This document shows, one piece after another, positions 18,864 through 28,383 of a stretch of DNA of 64,000 bases. Position 1 is the first letter of the stretch; each line of letters starts with the position of its first letter. The position numbers and the translations under genes were made by a program. Below the pieces are notes generated by a model. It worked only from the letters and a program-made list of their open reading frames with translations. It was not told where the DNA came from and did no database searches. This DNA comes from Micropruina sp. Lineage in GTDB: Bacteria > Actinomycetota > Actinomycetes > Propionibacteriales > Propionibacteriaceae. Where the stretch lies: NCBI GenBank assembly GCA_016711205.1, contig JADJTM010000003.1, forward strand, positions 434,001-498,000. Reading direction: 5' to 3'.

Positions 18864-19922
18864 TCAGCGTGTGGTGAGGGGGGCGGGGCCGGTGCTGGCC
18901 CGCACCTTCAGTTCGATAGGCAGCAGCACCTGCCGCTTCGGGTAGCTGGGATCCATCGCCAGGTGGCCGGCGATCCGGCCCTTCTCGGTGATCGGTTGGT
19001 GCACCGAGGTCAGGCCGACGAACCCCGCATCGGGCAGGTCGTCGAACCCGGCGATGGACACGTCCCGGCCGGGGGTGAGGCCGCGTTGCTGGACGGCCTC
19101 CCACACCCCGAGGGCCAGCACGTCGCTCAGGGCAACAATCGCGGACGGCCGCAGCTGGTCGTCCAGCACGTAGGCCCCGGCGGAGCGTCCGGACTGCTTG
19201 CCGTTGTGGCCGGCGCTGACGACCCGGACGTCCGCATCGGGCATGGTCTCGCGCAGGCCCAGGATTCTGGCCTCGGCGAAGCCGCAGCCCAGACCGGGGA
19301 AGCCGGGGGGCAGCAGCCCGTCCGGACCCAGGTCGGTCTCGCGGGGCTCCGGCCCGGACTCAGCGCCCGGGACCAGCAAGGTCACCCGCCGGTGCCCCAA
19401 CCGGGCCAGGTGAAGGCCGACCAGCCGTCCGGCCTCGCGGTCGTCGATCGCGACCCAGTCGGCATCGTCGGACTGCATCGTGCCGACCACCCGGACCCCG
19501 CGGCCCGCCAGCCGCTGCAGGCCCGGGTGGGCGGCGGTCGGGGATCCGCTGACCACGGCGTCCACCGGGGCGCGGCCCAGCAAATCGTCGTCACCGGCGT
19601 CGGCGCGCAGCAGCAGCACCGATGATTCGTAGCTCTCCATCGCCTCACTGAGGCCGGCCAGGAACAGCACGCTGTACGGGTCGGAGAAGGCGGCTGACAA
19701 CGGGCCGCCGAACAGGAACCCGCAGATGCCGGTCTTGCCCGAGCGAAGAGCGCGGCCCGCGGCGCTCGGCCCGCAGTAACCCAGCTCTTTGGCCGTGGCG
19801 AAGACCTGCTCCCGGAGTTCCTCGGAGAGCCGATCGGGCTTGCTGTAGGCGTTCGAGACGGTCGTCACCGAAACCCCCAGCTGCTGGGCCAGCGTCTTCA
19901 TGGTCACCGCTGGGTTGCCCAT
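18864..19922 (-). CDS. LacI-family transcriptional regulator
   Basis: 352 aa. The N-terminal helix-turn-helix (MKTLAQQLGVSVTTVSNAY) and hinge helix region are intact, followed by a periplasmic-binding-like sensor domain. That domain ends with SIAGFDDLPDAGFVGLTSVHQP, the usual LacI-family C-terminal landmark. The start ATG at 19920-19922 follows GAAGGAAC; an upstream ATG at 19946 lacks such a site. The ligand is unknown. A 41-bp palindrome upstream is the probable autoregulatory operator. No sugar transport genes adjoin it. Confidence 0.9.
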   Translation of the reverse strand: MGNPAVTMKTLAQQLGVSVTTVSNAYSKPDRLSEELREQVFATAKELGYCGPSAAGRALRSGKTGICGFLFGGPLSAAFSDPYSVLFLAGLSEAMESYESSVLLLRADAGDDDLLGRAPVDAVVSGSPTAAHPGLQRLAGRGVRVVGTMQSDDADWVAIDDREAGRLVGLHLARLGHRRVTLLVPGAESGPEPRETDLGPDGLLPPGFPGLGCGFAEARILGLRETMPDADVRVVSAGHNGKQSGRSAGAYVLDDQLRPSAIVALSDVLALGVWEAVQQRGLTPGRDVSIAGFDDLPDAGFVGLTSVHQPITEKGRIAGHLAMDPSYPKRQVLLPIELKVRASTGPAPLTTR

Positions 19923-19952
19923 GGTGAGTTCCTTCCGTCTCGTCACCCGACA

Positions 19953-19993
19953 GGTTGATCGATAAAGTGAACGTTACACTTTATCGATCAACC
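19953..19993. promoter_or_regulatory. 41-bp perfect palindromic operator of the LacI gene
   Basis: 17-bp arms (GGTTGATCGATAAAGTG, 19953-19969; complement at 19977-19993) are perfectly inverted around aacgtta. The centre reads AACGTT, the usual LacI-type operator core. It lies 30 bp upstream of the lacI ATG in the 133-bp gap before the P-type ATPase gene. The length exceeds a single LacI site, so two overlapping sites or a combined promoter/terminator hairpin are possible. Confidence 0.75.
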
Positions 19994-20055
19994 TTGCAAG
20001 GTTCCGGACGAGATCCGATGCCACCTCCCCGTCCACGACTGGCCGGGAGCGCGGC

Positions 20056-22755
20056 TCAACCGCCCAACTCAGTGCGGCGCACCAGCGCCTTGATGCCCTC
20101 CGTCGCCACGAAGATCAGCAGGGCGAAGCCGAGCGGCACCAGCCACCCGAGCACCCCCACGGCTGAAGAGCCGAACCAGTTGTTCAGCGCCGGCAGATAG
20201 GTGAAGGCGATCTGCAGGGCGACCATCACGCCGACCACCGTCCAGGCCACCGGGTTGCCGCCCAGGGCCTCGCGGCGCAGGCTCGATTCGCGCAGGAACC
20301 GGGAGTTGAACAGGTAGGCCGCCTGCCCCAGCGCGAGCGTGTTCACCGCCCAGGTCTGGGCCACCGGCGTCGGCACGCCCAGGCGCGTGGCGATCAGGAA
20401 CGTGACCAGCGTCGCGGCGGCGATCAGTGCGGAAGCGAGCGCCAGCCGCGGCAGGTAGCGCGCGCCGACCAACGGTGTGCCCGGCGGACGGGGCGGTCGC
20501 CGCATGATGTCGTCCTCGGCCGGTTCGTAGGCCAGCGCCAGCGACAGGGTGAGCGCCGTGATCATGTTGACCCACAGGATCTGCACCGGCTCCAGCGGCA
20601 TCGCCCACCCGAACAGCACCGCCACCAGCACCACCAGCGACTGGGCGCCGTTGGTGGGCAGCAGGAACAGCACGGACTTGTTCAGGTTGTCGTTAATCCG
20701 CCGGCCCTCTTCGACCGCGTATTCGATGGTGGCGAAGTTGTCGTCGGCCAGCACGATGTCGGCGGCCTCCTTGGTCGCCTCGGTGCCCTTGATGCCCATC
20801 GCCACGCCGACGTCGGCACGCTTGAGGGCGGGTGCATCGTTGACCCCGTCGCCGGTCATGGCCACGATCTCGCCGTTGGCCTGCAGCGCCTTGACGAGGC
20901 GCAGCTTGTGTTCGGGGCTGGTGCGGGCGAAGGTCTCGGTGCGGTTGACGATGGTGCGCAGTTCGGCATCCGTTGCGGCTTCGAGTTCGGCACCGGTCAT
21001 CGCCGCCTCGGTCGCTTCGTCGAAGATGCCCATCTCGCGGCTGATCGCGGTGGCGGTGCCCACGTGGTCGCCGGTGATCATCGTCACCTTGATGCCGGCC
21101 GCGTGGCAGGTGGCGATCGCGCGGATCGCCTCCGGGCGCGGCGGGTCGACGATTCCGGTCACGCCCAGCATCACCAGCTCGACCAGGTCGTCGTGGTCGA
21201 CGCCCGCCGCGCCGCCGGGCCGGCTGGCGGCGGCCAGCACCCGCAGGCCCTGCGCGCTCAGCTCGTCCACCCGGTCGTCCCACCAGGCGCGATCCAGCGG
21301 TTCGATGCCGCCGCCGGCGGCGAGCTGCCGGGTGGCGCGATCCAGCAGGCGGTCGGGCGCTCCCTTGACCATCAGCACGTCGTGGCCCTCGGGCGTGGTG
21401 TTGGCGGTGGCCATGTACTTGTGCTCGGAATCGAAGGGCAGCACCGCCGTTCGCGGGTACTCGGACGGGTCGTAGCCGGCCTTCATGCCCAGGGTGCGCA
21501 GGGCGCCTTCGGTGGGCTCGCCGACCAACGTCCAGTGCCCGTCGACCCGCGTCACCTCGGCATCGTTGACCACGCTCATCACGCCGATGACCGCCTTGAG
21601 ATCGCCGCGCGTGTGAATGGTGGCCGGGGCGCCGTTCAGCTCGATGCCACCCGCCGGGTTGTAGCCCAGGCCGCTCACCTCGTACTCGCCCAGCGGGGTC
21701 ACCAACGTGCGCACGGTCATCTCGTTCGTGGTCAGGGTGCCGGTCTTGTCGGAGCAGATGCGGGTGACCGAGCCCAGCGTCTCGACCGCCGGCAACTGGC
21801 GGATGATCGCGTTGCGTTTGGCCATCTGCTGCACGCCCAGCGCCAGCGTGATCGTCACCAGCGCGGGCAGGCCCTCGGGAATCGCTGCGACCGCGAAGCC
21901 GATCGTCGCCGAGATCAGTTCGTTCGCCGGCATGCTGTGCACCAGCTTGCCGATCAGCACCATGATCACGGCCATGGCGGCGATCACCAGCGACAGCTGC
22001 TTGCCGAACGCGCCGATCTGCCTGGTCAGCGGGGTGTCGAACGCGTCGATCTCGCTGAGCATGGCGGTGATCCGGCCGATCTCTGCCTGCGTACCGGTCG
22101 CCGTGACGACGCCGACCCCTTGGCCGGCCGAGACCAGCGACGACGAGAACAGCATGGACGAGCGGTCGCCGATGCCCGCGGTCGCCTCGACGGGGGCGGT
22201 GCTCTTGTCGGACGGCACCGCCTCGCCGGTCAGCGCCGCCTCCTCGACCCGCAGGTTGGTCGCATCGAGCAGCCGCAGGTCGGCCGGCACCTTGGAGCCG
22301 GCCGAGACCCGCACCCGGTCGCCGGGCACCAGATCCTGCGCCGGCACCGAGATCCACTGCCCGTCGCGCCGCACCTGCGCTTCGGCCGACAGCATGGCGC
22401 GAATGCCGGCCAGCGCCTGCTCGGCCCGTCCCCCCTGCACGAAGCCGATCACCGCGTTGATCACCGCCACCGCCAGGATCACCCAGAAGTCGATCCACTC
22501 GCCCATCGCCGCCTTGAGCGCGGCGGCCGCGAGCAGAATGTAGATCAGCACGTCGTCGAAGTGCCGCAGGAACCTCTTCACCGGGTGCTCGCGGGCGGCG
22601 GCCTCGATGCGGTTGGGACCGTAGCGCTGCAGCCGGCGCTCGGCCTCGGCACCGGTCAGGCCCTCCGGCCCGGCCGCCAGCGCGGCCAGCACATCGGTCG
22701 TCGTCAGCGCATGGGCCTGGTCCAACTGCCGGGTAGGTGGGCTCTCGATGGTCAT
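20056..22755 (-). CDS. P-type (P2) cation-transporting ATPase
   Basis: 899-aa ion pump. The N-terminal cation ATPase domain is followed by membrane helices, then the TGEAVPSDK actuator motif. PEGLPALV marks the ion-binding helix, DKTGTLT holds the phosphorylated Asp (about residue 336), and TGDGVNDAPALK is the hinge. About ten membrane segments and the layout place it in type P2 (Ca2+ or Na+/K+-like, PacL/SERCA type); the ion cannot be fixed from sequence. AGGAGG lies six bases before the ATG. It is transcribed towards lacI but separated from it by the operator. Confidence 0.9.
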   Translation of the reverse strand: MTIESPPTRQLDQAHALTTTDVLAALAAGPEGLTGAEAERRLQRYGPNRIEAAAREHPVKRFLRHFDDVLIYILLAAAALKAAMGEWIDFWVILAVAVINAVIGFVQGGRAEQALAGIRAMLSAEAQVRRDGQWISVPAQDLVPGDRVRVSAGSKVPADLRLLDATNLRVEEAALTGEAVPSDKSTAPVEATAGIGDRSSMLFSSSLVSAGQGVGVVTATGTQAEIGRITAMLSEIDAFDTPLTRQIGAFGKQLSLVIAAMAVIMVLIGKLVHSMPANELISATIGFAVAAIPEGLPALVTITLALGVQQMAKRNAIIRQLPAVETLGSVTRICSDKTGTLTTNEMTVRTLVTPLGEYEVSGLGYNPAGGIELNGAPATIHTRGDLKAVIGVMSVVNDAEVTRVDGHWTLVGEPTEGALRTLGMKAGYDPSEYPRTAVLPFDSEHKYMATANTTPEGHDVLMVKGAPDRLLDRATRQLAAGGGIEPLDRAWWDDRVDELSAQGLRVLAAASRPGGAAGVDHDDLVELVMLGVTGIVDPPRPEAIRAIATCHAAGIKVTMITGDHVGTATAISREMGIFDEATEAAMTGAELEAATDAELRTIVNRTETFARTSPEHKLRLVKALQANGEIVAMTGDGVNDAPALKRADVGVAMGIKGTEATKEAADIVLADDNFATIEYAVEEGRRINDNLNKSVLFLLPTNGAQSLVVLVAVLFGWAMPLEPVQILWVNMITALTLSLALAYEPAEDDIMRRPPRPPGTPLVGARYLPRLALASALIAAATLVTFLIATRLGVPTPVAQTWAVNTLALGQAAYLFNSRFLRESSLRREALGGNPVAWTVVGVMVALQIAFTYLPALNNWFGSSAVGVLGWLVPLGFALLIFVATEGIKALVRRTELGG

Positions 22756-22881
22756 CGGACCTCCTCGGGCGATGGTCCTAGGACGCTAACACCGTGGCGC
22801 CCCGTGCGAGTTGTCGTCCGGCTGCAGTGTCGGGCAAGGAACGCATTTCAGCACGCGTGGAGTTGGCGCGGGCCGCCTACC

Positions 22882-22893
22882 TACGGTACCGTA
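22882..22893. promoter_or_regulatory. TACGGTACCGTA palindrome upstream of trhA
   Basis: A perfect 12-bp palindrome 31 bp before the trhA ATG, within the short divergent region between the P-type ATPase and trhA. Position and symmetry suggest an operator for a dimeric regulator; none is identified in the window. Confidence 0.45.
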
Positions 22894-22923
22894 ACTTGAG
22901 TGAACACCACCCTAGGACGTGCC

Positions 22924-23574
22924 ATGGACCGCACTCAGGTTCCCGTGCCCAAGCCCCTGATGCGGGGCTGGTTGCACCTGGCCATGACCCCCATCGCGCT
23001 GATCGCCGGCATCGTCCTGATCGTGCTGGCACCCACCGCGAACGGACGCATCGGTGGCGCGGTCTGGCTGTTCGCCGCCGTCGAACTGTTCGGGGTCAGC
23101 GCCGCCTACCACCGGGGCAACTGGGGCGAGCGCACCGGGCTGGTGTTGCGCCGGCTCGATCACGCGAACATCTTCGTGTTCATCGCCGCCTCGTACACCC
23201 CGCTCGCGCTGATGCTGCTGAGCCCGGGCAGCGCGGCCATGCTGCTGTGGATCATCTGGCCGACCGCGATCGCGGGCGTGTTCTTCAACCTGGTCTGGAT
23301 CCACTCCCCGCGCTGGCTGCACACCGCCCTGTATCTGCTGATGGGCTGGGCCGCGCTCGGTTGGGTCGGCGAGTTCTGGGCCAACGCCAGCGTGCCGGTG
23401 TTCGCGCTGGTCACCCTCGGCGGCCTGATCTACAGTGCGGGCGCGGTGGTGTACGCGCTGAAGAAGCCCGACCCGTCCCCGCGCTATTTCGGCTACCACG
23501 AGATCTTTCACGCCTGCACCATCGTCGCGGCGATTTGTCACTTCGTCGCCATCGCGATCGTCACCCTGCGCTGA
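22924..23574 (+). CDS. trhA: Hemolysin III / TrhA family membrane protein
   Basis: 216 aa with seven membrane segments. Family signatures are SAAYHRGNW near residue 60, LRRLDHANIFVFIAASYTP, and YHEIFHACTIVAAICHF near the end. The conserved His and Asp residues resemble the metal site of adiponectin-receptor relatives. Members affect membrane lipid balance; haemolytic activity is doubtful. The ATG at 22924 is preferred because AGGA lies 7 bp before it; an in-frame GTG at 22900 is the alternative. A hemolysin III gene sits in the same neighbourhood in M. tuberculosis. Confidence 0.9.
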   Translation: MDRTQVPVPKPLMRGWLHLAMTPIALIAGIVLIVLAPTANGRIGGAVWLFAAVELFGVSAAYHRGNWGERTGLVLRRLDHANIFVFIAASYTPLALMLLSPGSAAMLLWIIWPTAIAGVFFNLVWIHSPRWLHTALYLLMGWAALGWVGEFWANASVPVFALVTLGGLIYSAGAVVYALKKPDPSPRYFGYHEIFHACTIVAAICHFVAIAIVTLR

Positions 23575-23629
23575 GCCCGCGTCCATCGAGCACGCTCAAA
23601 CGGACGCCCGGACGTGACAGGGTGGGCCC

Positions 23630-24567
23630 ATGCTGCTGATCGTGCCCACCGATGCCCCCTTCGCACTCGACCCGACGGACGGGGTCGAGGTGCTCGCCTA
23701 CGACCCCGAGCAGAACCTCACCGCCGAGCACTTGGTCGCGGACGCTGCCGTGGTGTGGGGTTCGCCTCGCCGATCATCGACCAGCTGGTCGGCGCGCCGA
23801 AGCTGCGCTGGATCCAGACGCTGACCGCCGGACCCGACCCGGTGCTCGCGGCAGGCTTCGGGCCCGAGGTGCAGGTGACCACCGGACGCGGCTTTCACGA
23901 CGAGACGGTGGCCGAGCACACCGTGGCGCTCGCGCTGGCCGGGTTGCGCCAGCTTCCCGAGAGTCTGGCCGCGCAGGCCGATCACCGCTGGGCCGAAGAG
24001 CTGAGCGGGTTCCGTCCGCTGCATGACGGCGTCACCCTCACCACGTTGATCGACGCCCGGGTGACCATCTGGGGCTTCGGTTCGATCGGGCAGACGGTGG
24101 CCGCCCGGTTCGCCGCGTTCGGCGCCCGGGTGACCGGCATCGCCCGCAGCGCGGGGGAGCGGGGCGGGTTCCCGGTCCGGGCCAGCGCCGACGTGGACGA
24201 GGTGCTGCCGCAGACCGATGTGCTCGTGCTGGTGCTGCCCAAGAGCCCCGAGACCGACAACCTGCTGGACGCCCGCCGGTTGGCCCTGCTGCCCGCCTAC
24301 GCGTGGGTGGTCAACGTCGGACGCGGCAACGCCATCGACGAGCGCGCCCTGGCCGCGGCCCTGCACGAGGGCACCCTCGGCGGTGCCGGGCTGGACGTGT
24401 TCCAGACCGAGCCGCTGCCGTCCGATTCGCCGTTGTGGGACGCGCCGCACGTGATCGTCACCCCGCACAATGCCGGCGGACGTCCGCTGCACACCCGAGA
24501 GTTCATCACCGACAACCTGCAGCGCCTGCTGGCGGGGCAGCCGCTGCGCAACCTGGCCCCCCGCTGA
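23630..24567 (+). pseudogene. D-isomer-specific 2-hydroxyacid dehydrogenase, single-base frameshift
   Basis: NAD(P)-dependent dehydrogenase of the glyoxylate reductase/PGDH type. From ATG 23630 the first 44 codons encode the usual N-terminal strand-loop region (YDPEQNLTAEHLVADAAVVWG). The rest, with GFGSIGQTVAARF, the substrate Arg in NVGRGNAIDE, the catalytic Glu in FQTEPLP and the His in TPHNAGG, lies in the -1 frame. The switch falls at the GGGG run 23757-23760; one extra G yields an intact 312-aa enzyme (VVWGFASPIIDQ). As with greA, a base-calling error or recent mutation is likely. CAGGGT lies 6 nt before the ATG. Confidence 0.85.
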
Positions 24568-24595
24568 TCGCGTGCGCAACGGTAGGGTGGCGCGC

Positions 24596-25405
24596 ATGGA
24601 GTGGGTCACTCGCGTTGCCCGGGTACTCACCGCGCTCGACCCGACCGGGTTGGCCTACCGCGCGTACGAGAAGCGGCTGCTCGCCGACCTGTCGCCGGAT
24701 CGGTTGCCGCAGCACGTCGCGGTGATGGCCGACGGCAACCGGCGCTGGGCTCGCCGCAACGCCCCCGACGAACCGGTGGCGGTCGGCTACGACGCCGGCG
24801 CCGACAAGCTCAAGGAGTTCGTCAGCTGGTGCGACGAGGTCGGCATTCCGACCGTCACCGTCTGGGTGCTCTCCACCGACAACCTCGACCGCTCCGACGA
24901 CAACGAGTTCGCCCCACTGCTGCAGGTGATCGAGGATCTGGTGGTCGAACTTGCTGCGGACGGTCCGTGGCGGGTGCAGATCGTCGGCGACCTCGACCTG
25001 CTTCCGGACGCCATGGCGGCGCGGCTGCGCGAGGCGTCGGCGTCCACCGAGGGCCGGGGCGGCATGCACGTGAACGTGGCAATCAGCTACGGCGGCCGGC
25101 ACGAACTACGGGACGCCTTCCGCTCGCTGCTGGCCGCCGAGGCGGCCAAGGGCACCAGCCTGGCCGAGTTGGCGCAGACCATCGACATCGACCAGATCGC
25201 CTCGCATCTGTACACCGCCGGCCAGCCGGACCCCGACCTGGTGATTCGCACCTCGGGTGAGCAGCGGCTCTCGGGCTTTCTGATCTGGCAGTCGGCGCAC
25301 AGCGAGTTCTACTTTCACGAGGCGCTGTGGCCCGACTTTCGCAAGGTCGACTTCATTCGCGCCCTGCGCTCGTACGCCCAGAGGGAGCGTCGGTTCGGCC
25401 GGTGA
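24596..25405 (+). CDS. uppS: Short-chain cis-prenyl (isoprenyl) transferase, UppS/Z-FPP synthase type
   Basis: Condenses isopentenyl diphosphate in cis; in mycobacteria the paralogue at this position (Rv1086) makes Z,E-farnesyl diphosphate, feeding decaprenyl phosphate synthesis. The 269-aa product shows HVAVMADGNRRWAR (catalytic Asp), NVAISYGGRHEL, and DLVIRTSGEQRLSGFL with the C-terminal SEFYFHEALWPDF. The longer N-terminus is typical of the actinobacterial short-chain enzyme. The start is fixed by TAGGGT (24583-24588) plus 7 nt, a leaderless pattern; there is no SD. Confidence 0.92.
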   Translation: MEWVTRVARVLTALDPTGLAYRAYEKRLLADLSPDRLPQHVAVMADGNRRWARRNAPDEPVAVGYDAGADKLKEFVSWCDEVGIPTVTVWVLSTDNLDRSDDNEFAPLLQVIEDLVVELAADGPWRVQIVGDLDLLPDAMAARLREASASTEGRGGMHVNVAISYGGRHELRDAFRSLLAAEAAKGTSLAELAQTIDIDQIASHLYTAGQPDPDLVIRTSGEQRLSGFLIWQSAHSEFYFHEALWPDFRKVDFIRALRSYAQRERRFGR

Positions 25406-25427
25406 CGCCGTCGACGACCGGGCCCTC

Positions 25428-27812
25428 CTACGTGGACGACTCGTCCGCCAGCAGCAACTCGTACAGGGCCGCACGCAGGGCCTCGGGCAGGTCCAGGCCG
25501 TCCAGGCGGCGCAGCATCGCCATCGGGTCACCAGGGGCACCGATGGCCGCCCAGGCGCGTTCCTTGGTCAGGTACTCGCACTGCGCTTCGTGCAGCACCC
25601 CGAACAGCCGCTCGCGCACCGTCGGTTGCGACGGGGCCTCGCGCTCGCTCAGCCGGACGCTCGCCCCCACCCCGGTCTCCACCGCACCCAGCTCGACCCG
25701 CAGCCGTCCGCCCTCGCGGGTGGCGACCCCGCTATCGACCTCGGCAGACCCGACGCCGTGTAGCACGACCGTCCACGACCGGAACTCGGGCACCACTTCC
25801 AGCGCACCCTGCGCCGCCGCCACCATGAACACGCCGGCGGCGTCGTCCCACTCCAGCTGGGTCCGGACGCTGCGCGGATCGGCCGCGTCGTCGTCCTCGT
25901 ACAGGGTGAACGATCCGGCGGCACCGGCGAAGACGTGCACCTCGAGGGCGTCCGGGTTGCCGACGCCGTACTGGTCGGGGGCCGTCAACGGCACCACGGC
26001 TCCCGGCCGGGCGAGCACCGGGTAGCCGGCCAACGGCCGGTGCAGGTGCACCGTGCGTCCGCCGGTGTAGGTGACGTCGGTGAAGAAGTCGACCCAGTCA
26101 CCCTCGGGCAGCCAGGTGGTCACGGCCGCCAGCCCGGTGACCCGGTCGGCCGGCGAGGTGATCGGAGCGACCAGCAACTGTGAGCCGAACAGGAACGTGT
26201 TCGGCGAGCTGTAGCCGCGCTGGGCGAGCAGGTCGGCCTGCTGATCGACGTGATACAGCGGACGGCACAACGACCGGTTGGTGCGGTGCGCCCGCTCGTT
26301 CATGGTGTACAGGTAGGGCATCAGGCGGTGCCGCAGCCGCAGAAAGTCCGCCATCACCGCAGCGTGCTCGGCGGGGTAGGCCCACGGCTCCTTGCCCTGA
26401 AACGCACTCAGGGACGAGTGCAGCCGGTTGATCGGCGAGAACGTGCCCAACTGGTACCAGCGGGTGGCCAGTTCGTTGTCGCGGTGGCCGAACATGTGAC
26501 CGCCGATGTCGTGGCTCCACCAGCCGAACCCGATGTTGGCGGCCGTCGCGGTGAACCGGGGCTGAAAGTTCAGGCTCTCCCACGAGGTGATGCTGTCGCC
26601 CGAGAAGCCGACCGGGTAGCGATGCGAGCCAGGCCCGGCGTAGCGCGAGAACGTGATCGGACGCGCGCCGCGACGTGCGCTGTCGAGAAAGTGGAAGTGG
26701 TTGAGCAGCCACAACGGGTCGAGCCCCGAGATGGAGGTGTGCGTGCCCTGCTGCCAATCCAGCCACCAGAAGTCGACTCCGTCGTCCTCCAGTGGGTGGT
26801 GCACCTGCTCCAGGTAGGCGCGCAGAAAGCCCTGGTCGGCGATGTCGAAGTCGACCGGCTGCTCGGTCCGCGGATCGACGCCCAGCGCCTCCGCGATGCG
26901 CCGGTACGGCTCTTCGAACGCCCGGACGCCGTCCGCCGGGTGCACGTTGAGCGCCACCTTGAGGCCCTGGTCGTGCAGCCAGGACAGCAGGGCCGGCGGG
27001 TCGGGAAAAAGCTCCCGGTTCCAGGTGTAGCCCGTCCAGCCGGTGCCGAACCGGGCCGGCACGTCGACCAGGTGCCAGTCCATGTCGAGCACCGCCACGC
27101 TGAACGGGACGCTCTCGGCGTCGAACCGCTCCATCAGCGCGCGGTATTCGGTGTCGGTGTAGGGGTGATAGCGGCTCCACCAGTTGCCGAAGCTCCAGCG
27201 GGGCAGCAGCGGCTGGGGTCCGGTGAGCCGGTGAAAGTCGTCCAGGGCCTGCTGGTAGGCGTCGCCGTGGGCGAACAGGTAGACGTCGGTGGTGCCCGGG
27301 GTGCGGGCGCCGACCCAGCCGTCGGCGTCCAGGGCCATGGTGGTGGAGTCGTCCAGCATCGCCGAGCCGAGAAAGCTGAGCACCCCGTCCTCGAGGTCGG
27401 TGGGGCCGTCGACCTCGTCGAGGGTACGGGCGGTGCCGCCCAGGTTGGCGTCGCCGCCACCCCACAGCTGCTGCCGCTCGCCGTAGCGCCAGGTGCGCCG
27501 ATGGCCGGAGCCGCCGACCAGGTGGGCATACAGCCCACCGGGGCTGAACGGCAACTCGTCGTAGCTGAGGTGCACGGTGTCGGTGACGATCTCGATGCCG
27601 TGCTTGGTGCGGTGCACGGTGAACTCGACCGGCTCGAAGTCGCGGTTGATCACGGTCTGGGTGGCCCGGTCCTCGAACTCGCCCTGGCCCGAGAACTCCA
27701 GTCGGAACAGCGCACTGCTGAGCACGGTGATCCGGTAGTCCGGCCCGCGGACCTGCGACTCGGACGCGGCCAACGGCGTGGTGGGCAGGACCAGGTGATC
27801 CGGAAGCGTCAT
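25428..27812 (-). CDS. Glycoside hydrolase family 31 alpha-glucosidase
   Basis: 794 aa, intracellular (no signal peptide). The retaining (alpha/beta)8 domain has the catalytic nucleophile Asp in DFWWLDWQQG (about residue 350) and the acid/base Asp in GFSGDSITSWESL (about residue 412). An N-terminal beta-sandwich precedes it and C-terminal beta domains follow. Members hydrolyse alpha-1,4/1,6-glucosides or alpha-xylosides; the substrate is not resolvable here. I start it at ATG 27810-27812. An upstream ATG at 27893 would read through a GGAACCGTCCCC repeat and is rejected. It is convergent with the cis-prenyl transferase gene. Confidence 0.9.
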   Translation of the reverse strand: MTLPDHLVLPTTPLAASESQVRGPDYRITVLSSALFRLEFSGQGEFEDRATQTVINRDFEPVEFTVHRTKHGIEIVTDTVHLSYDELPFSPGGLYAHLVGGSGHRRTWRYGERQQLWGGGDANLGGTARTLDEVDGPTDLEDGVLSFLGSAMLDDSTTMALDADGWVGARTPGTTDVYLFAHGDAYQQALDDFHRLTGPQPLLPRWSFGNWWSRYHPYTDTEYRALMERFDAESVPFSVAVLDMDWHLVDVPARFGTGWTGYTWNRELFPDPPALLSWLHDQGLKVALNVHPADGVRAFEEPYRRIAEALGVDPRTEQPVDFDIADQGFLRAYLEQVHHPLEDDGVDFWWLDWQQGTHTSISGLDPLWLLNHFHFLDSARRGARPITFSRYAGPGSHRYPVGFSGDSITSWESLNFQPRFTATAANIGFGWWSHDIGGHMFGHRDNELATRWYQLGTFSPINRLHSSLSAFQGKEPWAYPAEHAAVMADFLRLRHRLMPYLYTMNERAHRTNRSLCRPLYHVDQQADLLAQRGYSSPNTFLFGSQLLVAPITSPADRVTGLAAVTTWLPEGDWVDFFTDVTYTGGRTVHLHRPLAGYPVLARPGAVVPLTAPDQYGVGNPDALEVHVFAGAAGSFTLYEDDDAADPRSVRTQLEWDDAAGVFMVAAAQGALEVVPEFRSWTVVLHGVGSAEVDSGVATREGGRLRVELGAVETGVGASVRLSEREAPSQPTVRERLFGVLHEAQCEYLTKERAWAAIGAPGDPMAMLRRLDGLDLPEALRAALYELLLADESST

Positions 27813-27867
27813 GGCCCGCAGTCTAGGCAAGGGCGCGGACGCCTGGCAGGGGCCGCGACCGGGAATG

Positions 27868-28245
27868 GGGGACGGTTCCTCATTCCTGCTCACACGGCGG
27901 GTGAGCAGGAATCGGGGACGGTTCCTAGTTCCTGCTCACACCGGTTGAGCAGGAATCCGACTCAGAATGGGGACGGTTCCTTTGTCTGTCACTCACGATC
28001 GTGGGCAGGGGCGCGCAACCGTGGCGAGATCCGCTCAGCCGCAGCGACGGGGAAAGGAACCGTCCCCATTCCCGTCCGGCGGCGTCCGGCGGCGTCCGGC
28101 GACGGGAAAAGAACCCGGCCCCACTGCCTGCTCGCCGAGGACCCAAGGTCGGATGAGCAGGAATGAGGAACCGTCCCCATTTCCTGCTCACCCAACCGCG
28201 GCAACGTTCCGCTCAGGCGCAGCGACGGGGAAAGGAACCGTCCCC
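27868..28245. repeat. Cluster of six GGAACCGTCCCC repeats plus a degenerate copy
   Basis: Cores at 27868-27879, 27914-27925 and 27969-27980 (minus orientation) and 28056-28067, 28167-28178 and 28234-28245 (plus). A decayed copy lies near 28106-28121. Several copies carry the outer arms TGAGCAGGAA / TTCCTGCTCA. This cluster fills most of the gene-free stretch 27813-28336 between GH31 and the phoH2 promoter region. Confidence 0.85.
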
Positions 28246-28336
28246 ATTCCCGTCCGGGAACGGTTGGACGGATGAACTTCTGATGACACGCGACCATGCA
28301 GCGCCCGCCCTACCTGGATCGGCCCGTCGGCTGAGC

Positions 28337-28342
28337 TAGCGT
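28337..28342 (+). promoter_or_regulatory. Candidate -10 element of the mini-ORF/phoH2 transcript
   Basis: TAGCGT fits the TANNNT pattern seen before many genes in this window and lies about 40 bp before the mini-ORF start. No convincing -35 hexamer is seen. Confidence 0.35.
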
Positions 28343-28383
28343 GCCAGTACGGCCACCTCACCGCGGTCGTCCAGGAGGCAACG

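Noticed and set aside
27813..27893. N-terminal extension of GH31 from an upstream ATG
   Set aside because: The extension would translate a GGAACCGTCCCC repeat (SRNEEPSPIP), and the start at 27812 is where the family's N-terminal domain begins.
26250..28166. Long open frame (638 codons) on the plus strand opposite GH31
   Set aside because: It is an antisense shadow of a GC-rich gene: composition is Arg/Gly/Val/Gln-rich, no ribosome site, no family features, while the opposite strand encodes complete GH31 motifs.
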